Assembly: GCA_002500605.1 (NCBI GenBank)
Contig: DLRR01000021.1
Coordinates: 124,001-188,000, forward strand
DNA length: 64,000 nt
Reading direction: 5' to 3'
Source of the DNA: Nitrospinaceae bacterium UBA7883
Lineage (GTDB): Bacteria > Nitrospinota_A > UBA7883
Shown here: one piece after another, positions 9,073-18,245 of the stretch
Numbering within the stretch: the stretch's first letter is position 1
Layout: the number at the start of each line of letters is the position of its first letter
Notes under the pieces: generated by a model
What the model was told of the DNA's origin: nothing
Databases searched by the model: none
Seen by the model: only the letters and a program-made list of their open reading frames with translations
Made by a program: the position numbers and the translations under genes

Positions 9073-9276
9073 ACCAAACAACTATTATTCAATTTTACAT
9101 CTTAAGTTTTGCAAGTATCAGTTTCATATTTTTTAATCAAATGGTTGCCCATACCTTTATATGGCTTTACAATCACTATCATTAAATGTTTTGAACGGTT
9201 TTAACTGCTTGTAGGTTCAAGAACAATTCATGACAAAACCAGCTTGCTTAGTTTGACACTGCTAAATAGTTAACAA

Positions 9277-10359
9277 ATGATAGAAAAAAAGAAGGTAAAA
9301 CTTACAACCCTGTCTAAATCCGGTGGATGAGGCGCAAAAATAGGTCCGGAGGACCTTCATGAGGTGCTCAGTTCACTAGAGTACGGTGCAGATCCTAATG
9401 TGCTTTACGGAGCAGATGTGGGTGATGACACTGGTGTATATCAGGTTAGTGAGGATCTTGCCATTGTCCAGTCCCTTGATTATATGACACCAATTGTGGA
9501 TGACCCATTTCTTTTTGGGCGCATAGCAGCTGCAAATTCCCTGTCTGACATCTATACAATGGCGGCAAGACCAATTACTGCACTTAACATAATGTCATTC
9601 CCATCCAAGGTCGGTGTGGAAATAATTCAAGAGATCCTAAAAGGTGGTTTGGATGCGTTAAAAGAGGCGGGTGTCGCACTTTTGGGAGGACACAGCATAG
9701 AAGACAAGGAACCTAAATATGGACTTTCAGTAACTGGCATTGTTAACCCAAAGGATATGGTAACAAGCCACAACGCAAAAGCGGGTGATGTATTGATACT
9801 GACAAAAAAAATTGGTACCGGCATTTTAAGCAACGTTGCAAAGCTTGCGAGTGGATTCCAACCTGTCATAAAAAATAAGGGGAAAAACATTAGGAAAAGT
9901 GTTTACAGGGAAGGGGAGCAGAGCATGGCCAGATTAAACAGGTATGCTGCAGAAACCATGGCTAAGTTTAGGCCAATCACCTGTACTGATGTGACAGGAT
10001 TCGGACTTCTGGGACACGCCAGAAGTATTGCAGAAAAGTCGAATGTTTCACTAGATATTGAATATTCAAAAGTTCCTGTGTTTGAGGGGGTAGAACAATG
10101 CTCCATTGCCGGGACCAAAGGGGGAGGAGAAAGAAACTACAATTGGGTAAAGCCAATACTTCAAACTCACAATACAATCTCCCACGAAAAAGTTATGGTT
10201 TTATGCGACGCCCAAACCTCAGGAGGATTACTAATTTCATGTGAGGAGACCAAAAGCAACAAACTGCTCTCAGCTATTATAGACGCTGGTGACGAAAACG
10301 CTGCTATCATAGGAACAGTAAGCGGTGACAAACGGGGTGTTATAAGAATTAACCCATAA
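9277..10359 (+). CDS. selD: Selenophosphate synthase with in-frame UGA (selenocysteine)
   Basis: SelD converts selenide and ATP to selenophosphate, the selenium donor for selenocysteine and selenouridine. A standard reading would begin at an internal GTG (9364) and lose the active site. Reading from ATG 9277 through TGA 9328-9330 restores the conserved N-terminus: KLTTLSKSGG-U-GAKIGPEDL, with selenocysteine at residue 18 aligned to the catalytic Cys of E. coli SelD and Lys21 aligned to its essential Lys. Later motifs are intact: DYMTPIVDDPFLFGRIAAAN, GGHSIED, TDVTGFGLLGH and CDAQTSGGLL. The full product is 360 residues, normal for SelD. A hairpin fit for a SECIS lies just after the UGA. The start ATG has no clear ribosome binding site. 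Confidence 0.93.
9328..9356 (+). promoter_or_regulatory. UGA selenocysteine codon and bacterial SECIS-like hairpin
   Basis: The UGA (9328-9330) is followed by a perfect six-pair hairpin: AGGTCC at 9342-9347, loop GGA at 9348-9350, GGACCT at 9351-9356. The loop with two G residues starts 18 bases after the UGA, inside the spacing known for bacterial SECIS elements that bind SelB. The reading frame is open on both sides and both sides align to SelD. Confidence 0.82.
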
Positions 10360-10431
10360 CCAGCTTGATTTGACTTGCAATGTTCCAATGGGCTGGATTA
10401 AGTTGTCCTTGAATGCCAGAAACACATCCAT

Positions 10432-11088
10432 ATGAAAAGTATATTTAACATTTATGTTGCACCGTTTTTAGCCTATTGGTTGCTACGTCTGTTATCGTTT
10501 ACACTACGTCTTGAGCTGGTTGGTGAAGAGATAGAGGTGCAATTACGGAAGAGAGGGCCAACCATTTTGCTTTTGTGGCATGGCAGGCTATTATATTATC
10601 CACACCACTACAGGAATAGAAGCCATGAATTTAATCTTCTTGTCAGCCCCAGTTCAGACGGTGAAATCATGGCTAGAGTCCTGACTGCATTTGGATTTCA
10701 AACAATACGCGGCTCTTCATACAGTAAAGCCCGTTCTGCACTCCGTGAGCTAAAAAGAAGCACTGATAACGGCAACTGTACAGCCATGATTGCAGATGGG
10801 TCACGTGGTCCTGTCTATAAACTGCAATCAGGAGCCTTAATGCTAGCAAAGCTAACTGGAGCCCCGATTCTACCCACTGCTGTATCGTTTTCCAATCGCT
10901 GGACTCTTAACTCATGGGATAAGCTTATGATCCCTAAACCGTTCTCAAAAGTTATTTTTATGTACGAAAAACCAGTCTACGTTCCGAGCAATTGCAGTTC
11001 GGCCAAACTTAAAAAAATTAGAGTAGGTTTAGAAAAAACAATGATAGAAATGACTGCCCGAGCCGACACTTGGTTTAACCTACAATGA
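10432..11088 (+). CDS. DUF374 lysophospholipid acyltransferase-family protein
   Basis: A 218-residue membrane-associated protein of the DUF374 group, related to lysophospholipid and lipid A acyltransferases. Visible marks are a hydrophobic N-terminal segment, the WHGRLLYYP motif, SPSSDGEIMARVL, the segment TIRGSSYSKA, and MIADGSRGPVYKLQSG before a final LAKLTGAPILP. The WHG and DGSRGP motifs take the place of the HX4D and later acyl-acceptor motifs in this branch. Its stop overlaps the start of waaA by four bases. Combined with waaA this suggests acylation or finishing of a lipid A/Kdo-lipid precursor, but the DUF374 reaction itself is inferred. No clear ribosome binding site precedes the ATG. 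Confidence 0.83.
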   Translation: MKSIFNIYVAPFLAYWLLRLLSFTLRLELVGEEIEVQLRKRGPTILLLWHGRLLYYPHHYRNRSHEFNLLVSPSSDGEIMARVLTAFGFQTIRGSSYSKARSALRELKRSTDNGNCTAMIADGSRGPVYKLQSGALMLAKLTGAPILPTAVSFSNRWTLNSWDKLMIPKPFSKVIFMYEKPVYVPSNCSSAKLKKIRVGLEKTMIEMTARADTWFNLQ

Positions 11089-12365
11089 TGCGGCTATTTT
11101 ATTGCCTGATGGTATATTTGGCTATTATCATAACCTCTCCATATATTATCTGGATAATCCTAACTCAGCCCAAGTATCGAACTGGGTTGGGGCAAAAACT
11201 TGGGTTTTTCCTTCCACAACAAACCAAGCCAACCTTATGGATACATGCAGTTAGCGTTGGCGAAACCATGGTTGCCACTGACTTGGCCAAGTCATTTATG
11301 GAAATTTCTACGGATTATCGAATTATGTTTTCTACTACCACCAAAACTGGGCAAGAGTTAGCCAAGAAAAGATTGGCACCAGATGCAAACATTTTTTATT
11401 TTCCCTATGATCTGCCTGGTGCCGTTAAGCGCTCGATAAAAGCTATCAACCCTGCAGCATTAGTGTTAGTTGATACAGAGCTTTGGCCGAATGTGGTTAG
11501 AGCATGTGTCAAACATGGCGGGAAAGCTGTGCTAGTAAACGGAAGGATTTCAGACAGGGCGTTTCCATTTTACATGCGGTATTCTTGGTTGTTCAAGGGA
11601 ATGCTAAAGGATTTTTCACTATTCTTAATGCAAACAGAGAGAGATGGAGAACGGATTGTTCAAATGGGAACAAATCCTAAAAAGGTGAACGTCGCTGGAA
11701 CATTAAAATTTGATAGAAACATCACTAAACTTGGCAAAAATGAAAACCAAAGAATCCGACGCTCCCTAGGAATAGAAGAAAACGCTATCGTCCTTTTTTT
11801 GGGAAGTCCACACCAAGGAGAGGAGGCGGCGCTCAGGGCAGCCATGACTGCTATTGGTGCTATTCCATCAGCAAGGCTTGTTATAGCGCCGCGCAGAATC
11901 GAGAATGTAGAATGGATAGAGAAATCGTTAGCAGGTTTTTCAATGAAGATTGCCTTAAAAACAGAAATGGTAATGGGGGCAATACCAACTGGGCCAAAGT
12001 CTGTACCCATAATAGATACTTTTGGTGAATTGGCTAATCTTTATGGGATCGCAGATGTGGCTTTTGTAGGTGGTAGCATGATATCCCACGGCGGTCAGAA
12101 TCCACTGGAACCGGCGGCACACGGCAAAGCAATAATCTATGGACCCGACATGGTCAACTTTCACGAGGCAGCAAAGGCACTAGAGGAAGGTGGAGGAGCC
12201 GTAAGAATAAATAGCGAGGAAGAACTTTCAATAAAGTTTATTACTCTGCTTTCAGATGCTAGTCAAAGAGAAGAAATGGGCAAAGCATCCTTGGCAGTAA
12301 TAGAAAACAACCGTGGTGCGATTAATAAAACTGCAAACATAATCAAAGGACTCTTGGATGATTGA
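11085..12365 (+). CDS. waaA: 3-deoxy-D-manno-octulosonic acid (Kdo) transferase
   Basis: A 426-residue GT30 glycosyltransferase that adds Kdo from CMP-Kdo to the lipid A precursor at the cytoplasmic face of the inner membrane. The N-terminal 20 residues are a membrane anchor. Conserved features follow in order: WIHAVSVGETMVA containing the catalytic Glu, LVDTELWPNVVRAC, VNGRISDRAF, and the CMP-binding region FVGGSMISHGGQNPLEPAAHG. Length and motif order are those of WaaA/KdtA. It overlaps the DUF374 gene by four bases upstream and the amgK-like gene by eight bases downstream, so the three are one operon. The presence of WaaA and LpxC in one window supports a lipid A-making, diderm organism. 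Confidence 0.94.
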   Translation: MMRLFYCLMVYLAIIITSPYIIWIILTQPKYRTGLGQKLGFFLPQQTKPTLWIHAVSVGETMVATDLAKSFMEISTDYRIMFSTTTKTGQELAKKRLAPDANIFYFPYDLPGAVKRSIKAINPAALVLVDTELWPNVVRACVKHGGKAVLVNGRISDRAFPFYMRYSWLFKGMLKDFSLFLMQTERDGERIVQMGTNPKKVNVAGTLKFDRNITKLGKNENQRIRRSLGIEENAIVLFLGSPHQGEEAALRAAMTAIGAIPSARLVIAPRRIENVEWIEKSLAGFSMKIALKTEMVMGAIPTGPKSVPIIDTFGELANLYGIADVAFVGGSMISHGGQNPLEPAAHGKAIIYGPDMVNFHEAAKALEEGGGAVRINSEEELSIKFITLLSDASQREEMGKASLAVIENNRGAINKTANIIKGLLDD

Positions 12366-13371
12366 TGAGATTGACTCCTCAATTGTAAAAAATGCAGTCG
12401 CTAACGTTCTCCCAAATTTCCAGATAAGCAACATTGAACCGCTTTGCGGGGATGCTTCCACTAGGAGGTATTACCGTATTCGCAATCATTCAATTAATAC
12501 ATTAGCAGTGATGGTTGCAGCAAATGCAGAGGCTGTAGAATGGTTTCAGGAGATAAGCGGGCTAATGAAAATTTTGTGTGTCGATACTCCCAAGTTCATA
12601 GGTTTATATAAACAGTGCGCCGTGCTAGAGGATCTGGGCGACGAAATGTTACAAAACAGAATGGCAGGAGCAGGGGAGGATGACTATCGTCGGGAGTACA
12701 CTCCTATTCTTGCTGATCTGGCCGAGTTTCAGGAAAAGTCAGCGCCAAAACCTAAAAACCATATGAAATGCTATGGGGTATTGTTCGACTTAGAGAAATT
12801 GATGTGGGAGGTGGAGTTTAGTAACAACCATTTTCTGACTAACAATTTAGATCTGCCCCCTAACGATCACTATCTGAAAAAACTGGGACAGGAATGGACG
12901 AAATTGTGTGAAGATATTTCAGCCACAGCGCCAACGCTTACACATAGGGATCTACACAGCAGAAATATTATGATGCATGACGGACGACGAGTATGGATAG
13001 ATTATCAGGACGCCAGGATGGGCCGCATAGAATATGACCTCGCATCACTCTTGTATGATCCCTACGTGAATATGCCACAAGGTATACGTGATGAACTGGC
13101 AACAGGGTTTTTTAGTTTAACTGTTAAAGGAAATAGATATAGTGAAAATAGCAGCAAACTGCTTAACCTTAGTGCGGCACAGAGGCTCTACAAAGCTTTG
13201 GGTACATATGGATATCAAACGCACGTAAATAAAAGTTATTTATACTTACAATACATACCGGTGGCATGCCGGTCACTCTTGTACGTGTTGAAAAAAGAGA
13301 ATGCCCTTAGAAGGTTGTACGATCTTATGGCCCCAGCGCTAGAACCATTTGCTGACAGCAATAGGGACTAA
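12358..13371 (+). CDS. Aminoglycoside phosphotransferase-fold sugar kinase, AmgK-like
   Basis: A 337-residue kinase of the aminoglycoside phosphotransferase/choline kinase fold. The N-lobe has PLCGDASTRRYYRI, the glycine-poor loop typical of AmgK; the hinge has VLEDLGDEML; the catalytic loop HRDLHSRNI is at residues 196-204 and the metal-binding WIDYQDARMG at 213-222. AmgK phosphorylates MurNAc/GlcNAc at the anomeric position in a peptidoglycan recycling route, normally with the nucleotidyltransferase MurU encoded next to it. No MurU-like gene follows here. It overlaps waaA by eight bases, which fits an envelope role. The sugar substrate is inferred from the family. Confidence 0.8.
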   Translation: MIDEIDSSIVKNAVANVLPNFQISNIEPLCGDASTRRYYRIRNHSINTLAVMVAANAEAVEWFQEISGLMKILCVDTPKFIGLYKQCAVLEDLGDEMLQNRMAGAGEDDYRREYTPILADLAEFQEKSAPKPKNHMKCYGVLFDLEKLMWEVEFSNNHFLTNNLDLPPNDHYLKKLGQEWTKLCEDISATAPTLTHRDLHSRNIMMHDGRRVWIDYQDARMGRIEYDLASLLYDPYVNMPQGIRDELATGFFSLTVKGNRYSENSSKLLNLSAAQRLYKALGTYGYQTHVNKSYLYLQYIPVACRSLLYVLKKENALRRLYDLMAPALEPFADSNRD

Positions 13372-13795
13372 ATAACTACGCAGTTACACATAATGCAATA
13401 CTTCTAGCATAGCCATGAACCAGAAAAGTGTACAACTGATAAAACGCTAGAAAGGAATACTCACAATACATGTAGAGACAAATACTATATTCTGTACTTA
13501 ACATAACATCAAAATTTGAACAGTCAAGGCTAAGCGAGATAGATCAAAAGCGAAATTGACAGTTTTTGCGATTTTTGACTCAATTTTGGCCAATTTTTCA
13601 AAAAAAATGGCGAAAATATATCGTTTTTTACTTTTTTAGGTTTGGTTACTTTTTTAGATGAACACGGATCCCAGTTTTATAGGGATTGCATCAAACAGAT
13701 ACCTGTACTCGCATAAACAGTATGAAAAAGATGCACCGTTCAAGGCTAGTTAAGGTTACTAGCAAAAAAACAATATTTCGAATTATTAATATTTT
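13372..13795. other. Non-coding gap between the waaA operon and tRNA-Leu
   Basis: No gene is supported here. The part at 13550-13660 is dominated by T-runs at short intervals (TTTTTGCGATTTTTG, then several six-T runs) and contains a near-perfect inverted repeat, GCCAATTTTT against AAAAAATGGC at about 13589-13614. On the minus strand, an AT-only hairpin (AATATT arms) followed by seven T at 13768-13774 lies just past the tRNA 3' end and may terminate it. Protein-like readings over the tRNA side are artefacts of the tRNA. Confidence 0.5.
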
Positions 13796-13882
13796 TGGTG
13801 CCGAAGGGGGGATTCGAACCCCCACACCCGTAAGGACACATGACCCTGAATCATGCGCGTCTACCAGTTCCGCCACTTCGGC
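13796..13882 (-). tRNA. tRNA-Leu (anticodon CAG), CCA encoded
   Basis: On the minus strand the acceptor stem GCCGAAG (5' end at 13882) pairs with CTTCGGC, followed by discriminator A and an encoded CCA (13796-13798). The D-arm has GGTAGACGC, the anticodon arm is CATGA-TTCAGGG-TCATG with anticodon CAG, reading CUG, and there is a long variable arm (TGTCCTTACGGGTG) as expected for the class II tRNA-Leu. The T-arm is GGGGG-TTCGAAT-CCCCC. Total length is 87 bases with CCA. A promoter-like sequence sits immediately upstream. Confidence 0.96.
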
Positions 13883-13898
13883 ACCAGATTTTCAAGAT

Positions 13899-13927
13899 AC
13901 ATTACACTACTGATTTTTGTAACGCAA
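13899..13927 (-). promoter_or_regulatory. Candidate sigma70 promoter of tRNA-Leu
   Basis: Read on the minus strand: TTGCGT (13927-13922), a 17-base spacer, and TAATGT (13904-13899). The -10 ends 16 bases before the mature tRNA 5' end, a normal distance for a short tRNA leader. Confidence 0.6.
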
Positions 13928-14201
13928 CTGGCTTCAAACGCTAACTCCACCTTTTTGATAAGATTACCGGAAAGAGCAATAGACATAATGGACACTAAAA
14001 ATTTATGAGGATAAATCTTATACAATTTTTGGTTTCGTGCTGGCTCTATAAAGAATAATCGTGTTGGAATAATATACTTTCTCGTGTTTATCAACAGAGC
14101 GTATCACCATGAATTCATTCCACTCATGCCTCTTTCCTTGATGACTGTACGCTCTTGCAGTAAAATCAATCAGTTTTAATCATGAGATTAAGTAACAACT
14201 T

Positions 14202-15152
14202 ATGGCACAAGATCCTAGGGTGTCGCTGGTGACGCCTATGTATAACGAGGCAGATAATCTCGACCGTTTTTTTGCGGAAATTATTCCAATTCTCGAAGGG
14301 CTGAAAGGTGGTTTTGAGATCTTGGCAATTGACGATGGCAGTACAGACTCCACTTACGAGAAACTTCAAAATCAACACAACAGCGACAACAGAATCAAGG
14401 TAATCCGTTTTAGGAGCAACTTTGGGCAAACGGCAGCATTTTCTGCGGGGTTTAAACATTCCAAAGGTGACATTGTAATAACGATAGATGCCGATCTGCA
14501 AAACGACCCAAAAGACATTCCAGGAATGATAAAGAAACTAGACGAAGGGTTCGATATAGTAGCGGGATGGAGGTATCACAGGCAAGACAAACTGTTTTCA
14601 AGAAGGCTTCCCTCCTTACTTGCTAACAAACTGATCTCCTGGACAACAAAAGTTCACCTTAAAGATTACGGCTGCTCTTTAAAGATTTTCCGCAAGGACA
14701 TCGTTAAAAATATTCAACTGTACGGTGAAATGCATCGTTTTATACCAGCAGTCGCCTCATGGATGGGTGTCAATGTGGCGGAAGTTAAAGTAAACCACCG
14801 TCCACGAATAGCGGGAGTAAGCAAATATGGAATAGACCGAAGCATAAGAGTAGTGTTAGATTTGATAACAGTCAAATTTCTCTTAAGCTACTCCACCAGC
14901 CCTATACAAATATTTGGGCTGATTGGTGTTACAAGCGGCGCTTTGGGATTTCTCGTTGCCTTGTGGATGTCCATACAAAAACTTTTTATGGGAATTCCTT
15001 TGGGAGGCAGACCAGCCCTTCTTTTGGCAGTTATGCTTATCCTCATTGGTGTTCAGTTTGTCTCTATTGGCCTAGTAGCTGAAATGCTATCGCGGACCTA
15101 TCATGAGTCACAAGGTAAGTCAACATACGTCATCAAAAACATTCTGAGCTAG
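14202..15152 (+). CDS. Polyprenyl-phosphate glycosyltransferase, family GT2 (ArnC/GtrB-like)
   Basis: A 316-residue enzyme with an N-terminal GT-A domain and two C-terminal transmembrane helices (around residues 235-258 and 265-292). Motifs are SLVTPMYNEADNL, IDDGSTDST, the metal-binding DADLQNDP, and a conserved RRLPSLLANKL/DYGCSLK/HRFIP series that is characteristic of the DPM1/GtrB/ArnC group. These enzymes move a sugar from a nucleotide donor to undecaprenyl phosphate on the cytoplasmic face. It leads a same-strand cluster with a flippase, methyltransferase and GT4, so it likely supplies a lipid-linked sugar for a surface glycan. The ribosome binding site is weak. Confidence 0.88.
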   Translation: MAQDPRVSLVTPMYNEADNLDRFFAEIIPILEGLKGGFEILAIDDGSTDSTYEKLQNQHNSDNRIKVIRFRSNFGQTAAFSAGFKHSKGDIVITIDADLQNDPKDIPGMIKKLDEGFDIVAGWRYHRQDKLFSRRLPSLLANKLISWTTKVHLKDYGCSLKIFRKDIVKNIQLYGEMHRFIPAVASWMGVNVAEVKVNHRPRIAGVSKYGIDRSIRVVLDLITVKFLLSYSTSPIQIFGLIGVTSGALGFLVALWMSIQKLFMGIPLGGRPALLLAVMLILIGVQFVSIGLVAEMLSRTYHESQGKSTYVIKNILS

Positions 15153-15165
15153 CCATATTGGTTCA

Positions 15166-16428
15166 TTGACAGTGTCTCCACTAAAAAAGATCGGGACAAA
15201 CCTGGCTTATAAGACCACCACAGAACTCATTGGTCGGGTCTTAGCCTTTATCTTTTACATGATGATTGCAAGGTGGCTAGGTGAGGTCGCCTTTGGTACT
15301 TTTTCACTAGTCTATTCTGTGCTGGCGGTACTTGTCTTCTTGGTTGACCCTGGACTCAACCTTTTGCTTATACGGCAAGGCTCAAGGGATAGCAATTTCA
15401 TCGATTCGGCATTGGGCGGTATGCTCGGATTGAAAGTTACACTTTCGTTTTTAATGACGACAATAGCCCTTGTATACGCCGTACTTGGTGGTTTTGAAAC
15501 AACAGTTATCTGGATATTTTTTCTTCTGGGAATACAGATGGCTGGGTTTGCAATAACAGAGTATGCATCTGCCATTTTCCAATCTCAAGAAAAAATGCAA
15601 TACGAAACCATGATCATGGGTGCCAGTAAAATAGCAGTGACAGGGCTGGCTTCATTGTGTCTAGCACTGGGGGCTGGGCTTTTATTTGCCGTAGCAGTAA
15701 TGACTTTAGTCCAGAGTGTGGCTGCAATATGCTCTCTATCTTTTACATTCCGACAGGGTTACACCTCCATCCTGCCGTCCTTTGCTGTCCCGCAGTGGGC
15801 TAATCTTCTACGTCAGGCTTTCCCATTAGCCGCGATAACTTTTTTCGTAATCGCTTTCTACAGAATTGATATCGCAATAGCACCGTTTCTTGGCATGGGA
15901 TTAGCTGAGATTGGCTGGTATTCATCCGGTGTAAAGTTGTTAGATGTGGCCTTGGCGGTGCCAACACTTGGCATGGCCGCTGCATTTCCAACTCTGTCCC
16001 GCCTTGCAGCTCAGGACAGGAGTAGGTTTTTGCGACTTTCAAACCTGCTCCTGTTAGCTATTGCACTTTCCGGTCTGACCTGTGCTTTGCTAGTTTTCTT
16101 TTTTGCAAAAAATATTGTTCTTACTATTTTTGGAGCCGGGTTTGTGCCTGCCGTAAGTTCCACAAGCTTGCTTGGCATTGCTTCATTTTTTGTTTTCACG
16201 AGACACGGTTTGCTGACTTTGATGATTCTTGATGGCAAGTCCGATAGTGCTGTTAAAATAGTTGCAATCGGACTTGCAGTTAATATTACATGTAACCTAA
16301 TGCTGATTCCTACCAACGGGGCAATAGGTGCTGCTTGGTCCAAAGTTATCACGGATCTAAGCGTTTGTATCGCTGGATCCTGGGTTTGGTTTTCTATAGT
16401 AAGACGCGGAGTTAAACTAGATGAATAA
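15166..16428 (+). CDS. Polysaccharide/lipid-oligosaccharide flippase (Wzx-like)
   Basis: A 420-residue integral membrane protein with about twelve to fourteen hydrophobic helices and the N-terminal pattern LAYKTTTELIGRVLAFIFYMMIARWLGEVAFGTFSLVYS (split across residues 9-47) typical of the MATE/MOP-type Wzx flippases that move undecaprenyl-linked oligosaccharides across the inner membrane. It begins 13 bases after the GT2 gene and overlaps the methyltransferase by eight bases. The start is TTG at 15166 or GTG at 15172; neither has a strong ribosome binding site. The transported glycan is unknown. Confidence 0.85.
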   Translation: MTVSPLKKIGTNLAYKTTTELIGRVLAFIFYMMIARWLGEVAFGTFSLVYSVLAVLVFLVDPGLNLLLIRQGSRDSNFIDSALGGMLGLKVTLSFLMTTIALVYAVLGGFETTVIWIFFLLGIQMAGFAITEYASAIFQSQEKMQYETMIMGASKIAVTGLASLCLALGAGLLFAVAVMTLVQSVAAICSLSFTFRQGYTSILPSFAVPQWANLLRQAFPLAAITFFVIAFYRIDIAIAPFLGMGLAEIGWYSSGVKLLDVALAVPTLGMAAAFPTLSRLAAQDRSRFLRLSNLLLLAIALSGLTCALLVFFFAKNIVLTIFGAGFVPAVSSTSLLGIASFFVFTRHGLLTLMILDGKSDSAVKIVAIGLAVNITCNLMLIPTNGAIGAAWSKVITDLSVCIAGSWVWFSIVRRGVKLDE

Positions 16429-16957
16429 TAGCACTGAAATAACGACCTTAGACATGGGGTGTGGATCCGCCAAACAGAAAAATTCACTCGGTTTAGACAT
16501 ATTCAAGAGTCCGCATGTTGATGTTGTGGCCAACATGAACTTTCCAATGCCGTTCAAGGATGAATCTTTCCATGCTATTTACATGATTGACTCACTGGAG
16601 CATGTAGAAGATGTGGCAAAAACACTATCTGAGGCGAGTCGAATTCTTAAGCAGAGTGGTGTTATCAATGTGAGAACCCCTCATTTTTCATCTCTACATG
16701 CCTACAGTGACTTTACTCACAAACAGTTTTTCTCCGTAGAAGGACTTAAATCCTTATTGGAAAAGAATAGCTCGTACCAAGGATATGGCGTAAATAATTT
16801 GACGTTAACCCATGTGCGGTTAAAGTTATGGAAAGCGTGGCGCTTATTGGGCGTGGAGCTATTTGCAAATCTTTTCACGCAATATTATGAAAAACTGTTT
16901 GCCTTCTGGTTTCCTGCAATGTGTATTGAATTTAGTTTGACCAAAGAAACGAAATGA
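16421..16957 (+). CDS. SAM-dependent methyltransferase, class I
   Basis: A 178-residue Rossmann-fold methyltransferase. It has the SAM-binding LDMGCGSAKQKNSLGLDI, an acidic second strand, the FPMPFKDESFHAIYMIDSLEHVED segment (split, residues 47-69) and EASRILKQSGVINV. These match the short Methyltransf_11/UbiE-like group found in glycan clusters. Its start overlaps the end of the flippase gene by eight bases. In this context it probably methylates a sugar residue or terminates chain growth, but the substrate cannot be read from sequence. Confidence 0.82.
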   Translation: MNNSTEITTLDMGCGSAKQKNSLGLDIFKSPHVDVVANMNFPMPFKDESFHAIYMIDSLEHVEDVAKTLSEASRILKQSGVINVRTPHFSSLHAYSDFTHKQFFSVEGLKSLLEKNSSYQGYGVNNLTLTHVRLKLWKAWRLLGVELFANLFTQYYEKLFAFWFPAMCIEFSLTKETK

Positions 16958-17081
16958 GATAGATGTTTCAGCAATAATTCTAATTCGGTGAAAGTCCACT
17001 GTGACTTTTGTATCTAGCAAATTAGATATTTTTGCATTTTGTTACGGCAGATTTAGACATAATAGAGGACAGTCATCCAAG

Positions 17082-18212
17082 ATGAAAATTGGCATTGATA
17101 TAAGAACTATAAACAAGCCCAAATCAGGAGTTGGCTATTACGTTACAAACCTATTAAAAGAGTTTGCTGAGGTTGATTACAATTGCCAGTACTGTCTAAT
17201 TTCAAACGAAGGCACCGAAGAGTGGGCTTCAATAAACACGCCGAAGTTTCAAAACTATGTTACATGGATATCAAACGAAAATCACATAATTGGTGATTTA
17301 TGGGAAAGCCTTTACCTCCCGTTTTTCCTTAAAAACGGGGGTGTAGACGTTTTCCATGGACCAGCTTTCATGATTCCTTTGCTGCAAAAAAAGAAAGTCC
17401 GCATGGTAGTAACAATACACGATATAGTAGCCTATCTGATGCCAAACACCGTCCCGCTCAAATACGCGAAATACATGCAGTTGCTCATCAAACTCGTGGC
17501 AATGAGGGCAGACAAGATAATCACCCCGTCAACCAGCACGAAAAATGATCTTATGAATTACCTCAACATTACCGACTCCAAAATTCAGGTTATCCATGAA
17601 GGCGTCTCAACCAAGTTTAAGCCACTATCTTCTGAGAAAGATCACAGCTACCTCCAAAAAAAGTTCGGAATCAAAAACCAATATATGCTTTTCATTGGCA
17701 ATTTGGAACCGCGCAAGAACATAATACGGCTGATGCTTGCATATGACCAAGCCAGAGATAAGTTAAATGGAAATTGGCAGCTTGTAATATGTGGGAAAAA
17801 GGGGTGGTTGTACAAAGAAATATTGGAAACATACAATAAGCTAAAGAGAAACGGAGATATAGTATTGACCAATTATGTTAATGAGGTCGATCTTTTGGAA
17901 CTATACAGGGGGGCTGATATTTTTGCCTTTCCCACCCTTTACGAGGGATTTGGCTTGCCACCACTCGAAGCCATGGCCAGCGGTGTTCCTGTGCTTACTT
18001 CAAACGTTTCCTCTCTCCCGGAAATCGTAGGGGATGCTGCCCTACTTGTCGATCCAACAAGCGTGGATCAGATCAGTCAAGGTTTAGTAAAACTTGCACT
18101 ATCCGAAAGCCTTCGAAAAAATTTGCGGGAAAAAGGGATCCGCCAAGCTTCCAAGTTCTCATGGAAGAAAACCGCAAAGGAAACTATGGATGCCTACTTT
18201 TCTGTTTTATAA
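17082..18212 (+). CDS. Glycosyltransferase family 4 (group 1)
   Basis: A 376-residue GT4 enzyme. The conserved N-terminus KIGIDIRTINKPKSGVGYYV begins immediately at ATG 17082, which I take as the start; the frame is open back to 17001 but those 27 residues look unrelated. Central motifs DVFHGPAFMIPL, VTIHDIVAY and IITPSTSTKNDL, and the donor motif EGFGLPPLEAMASGVPV followed by SLPEIVGDAALLVDP, are standard for GT4. It follows the methyltransferase gene in the same direction and resembles the GT4 at 7170. It likely adds a sugar to the glycan exported by the adjacent flippase. Confidence 0.87.
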   Translation: MKIGIDIRTINKPKSGVGYYVTNLLKEFAEVDYNCQYCLISNEGTEEWASINTPKFQNYVTWISNENHIIGDLWESLYLPFFLKNGGVDVFHGPAFMIPLLQKKKVRMVVTIHDIVAYLMPNTVPLKYAKYMQLLIKLVAMRADKIITPSTSTKNDLMNYLNITDSKIQVIHEGVSTKFKPLSSEKDHSYLQKKFGIKNQYMLFIGNLEPRKNIIRLMLAYDQARDKLNGNWQLVICGKKGWLYKEILETYNKLKRNGDIVLTNYVNEVDLLELYRGADIFAFPTLYEGFGLPPLEAMASGVPVLTSNVSSLPEIVGDAALLVDPTSVDQISQGLVKLALSESLRKNLREKGIRQASKFSWKKTAKETMDAYFSVL

Positions 18213-18245
18213 ACAGTGTCGTGAAAAATTGTCGTTCAGTTTCTC

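Noticed and set aside
9364..10359. SelD starting at GTG 9364
   Set aside because: This start loses the active-site region that is clearly encoded upstream through the UGA at 9328.
13686..13913. Short protein reading frames over 13.7-13.9 kb on both strands
   Set aside because: They contain the well-known artefact peptides of a tRNA-Leu read as protein (GGIRTPTPVRTHDPESCA; MAELVDAHDSGSCVLTGVG). The tRNA explains them.
16981..17010. GGTGAAAGTCCACTG as a possible RNase P RNA core
   Set aside because: Only a short likeness to the GAAAGTCC motif; none of the other conserved P RNA regions are nearby.
17001..17081. Upstream extension of the GT4 gene at 17082
   Set aside because: The 27 extra residues do not look like a GT4 N-terminus, while the conserved KIGIDIRT starts at 17082.
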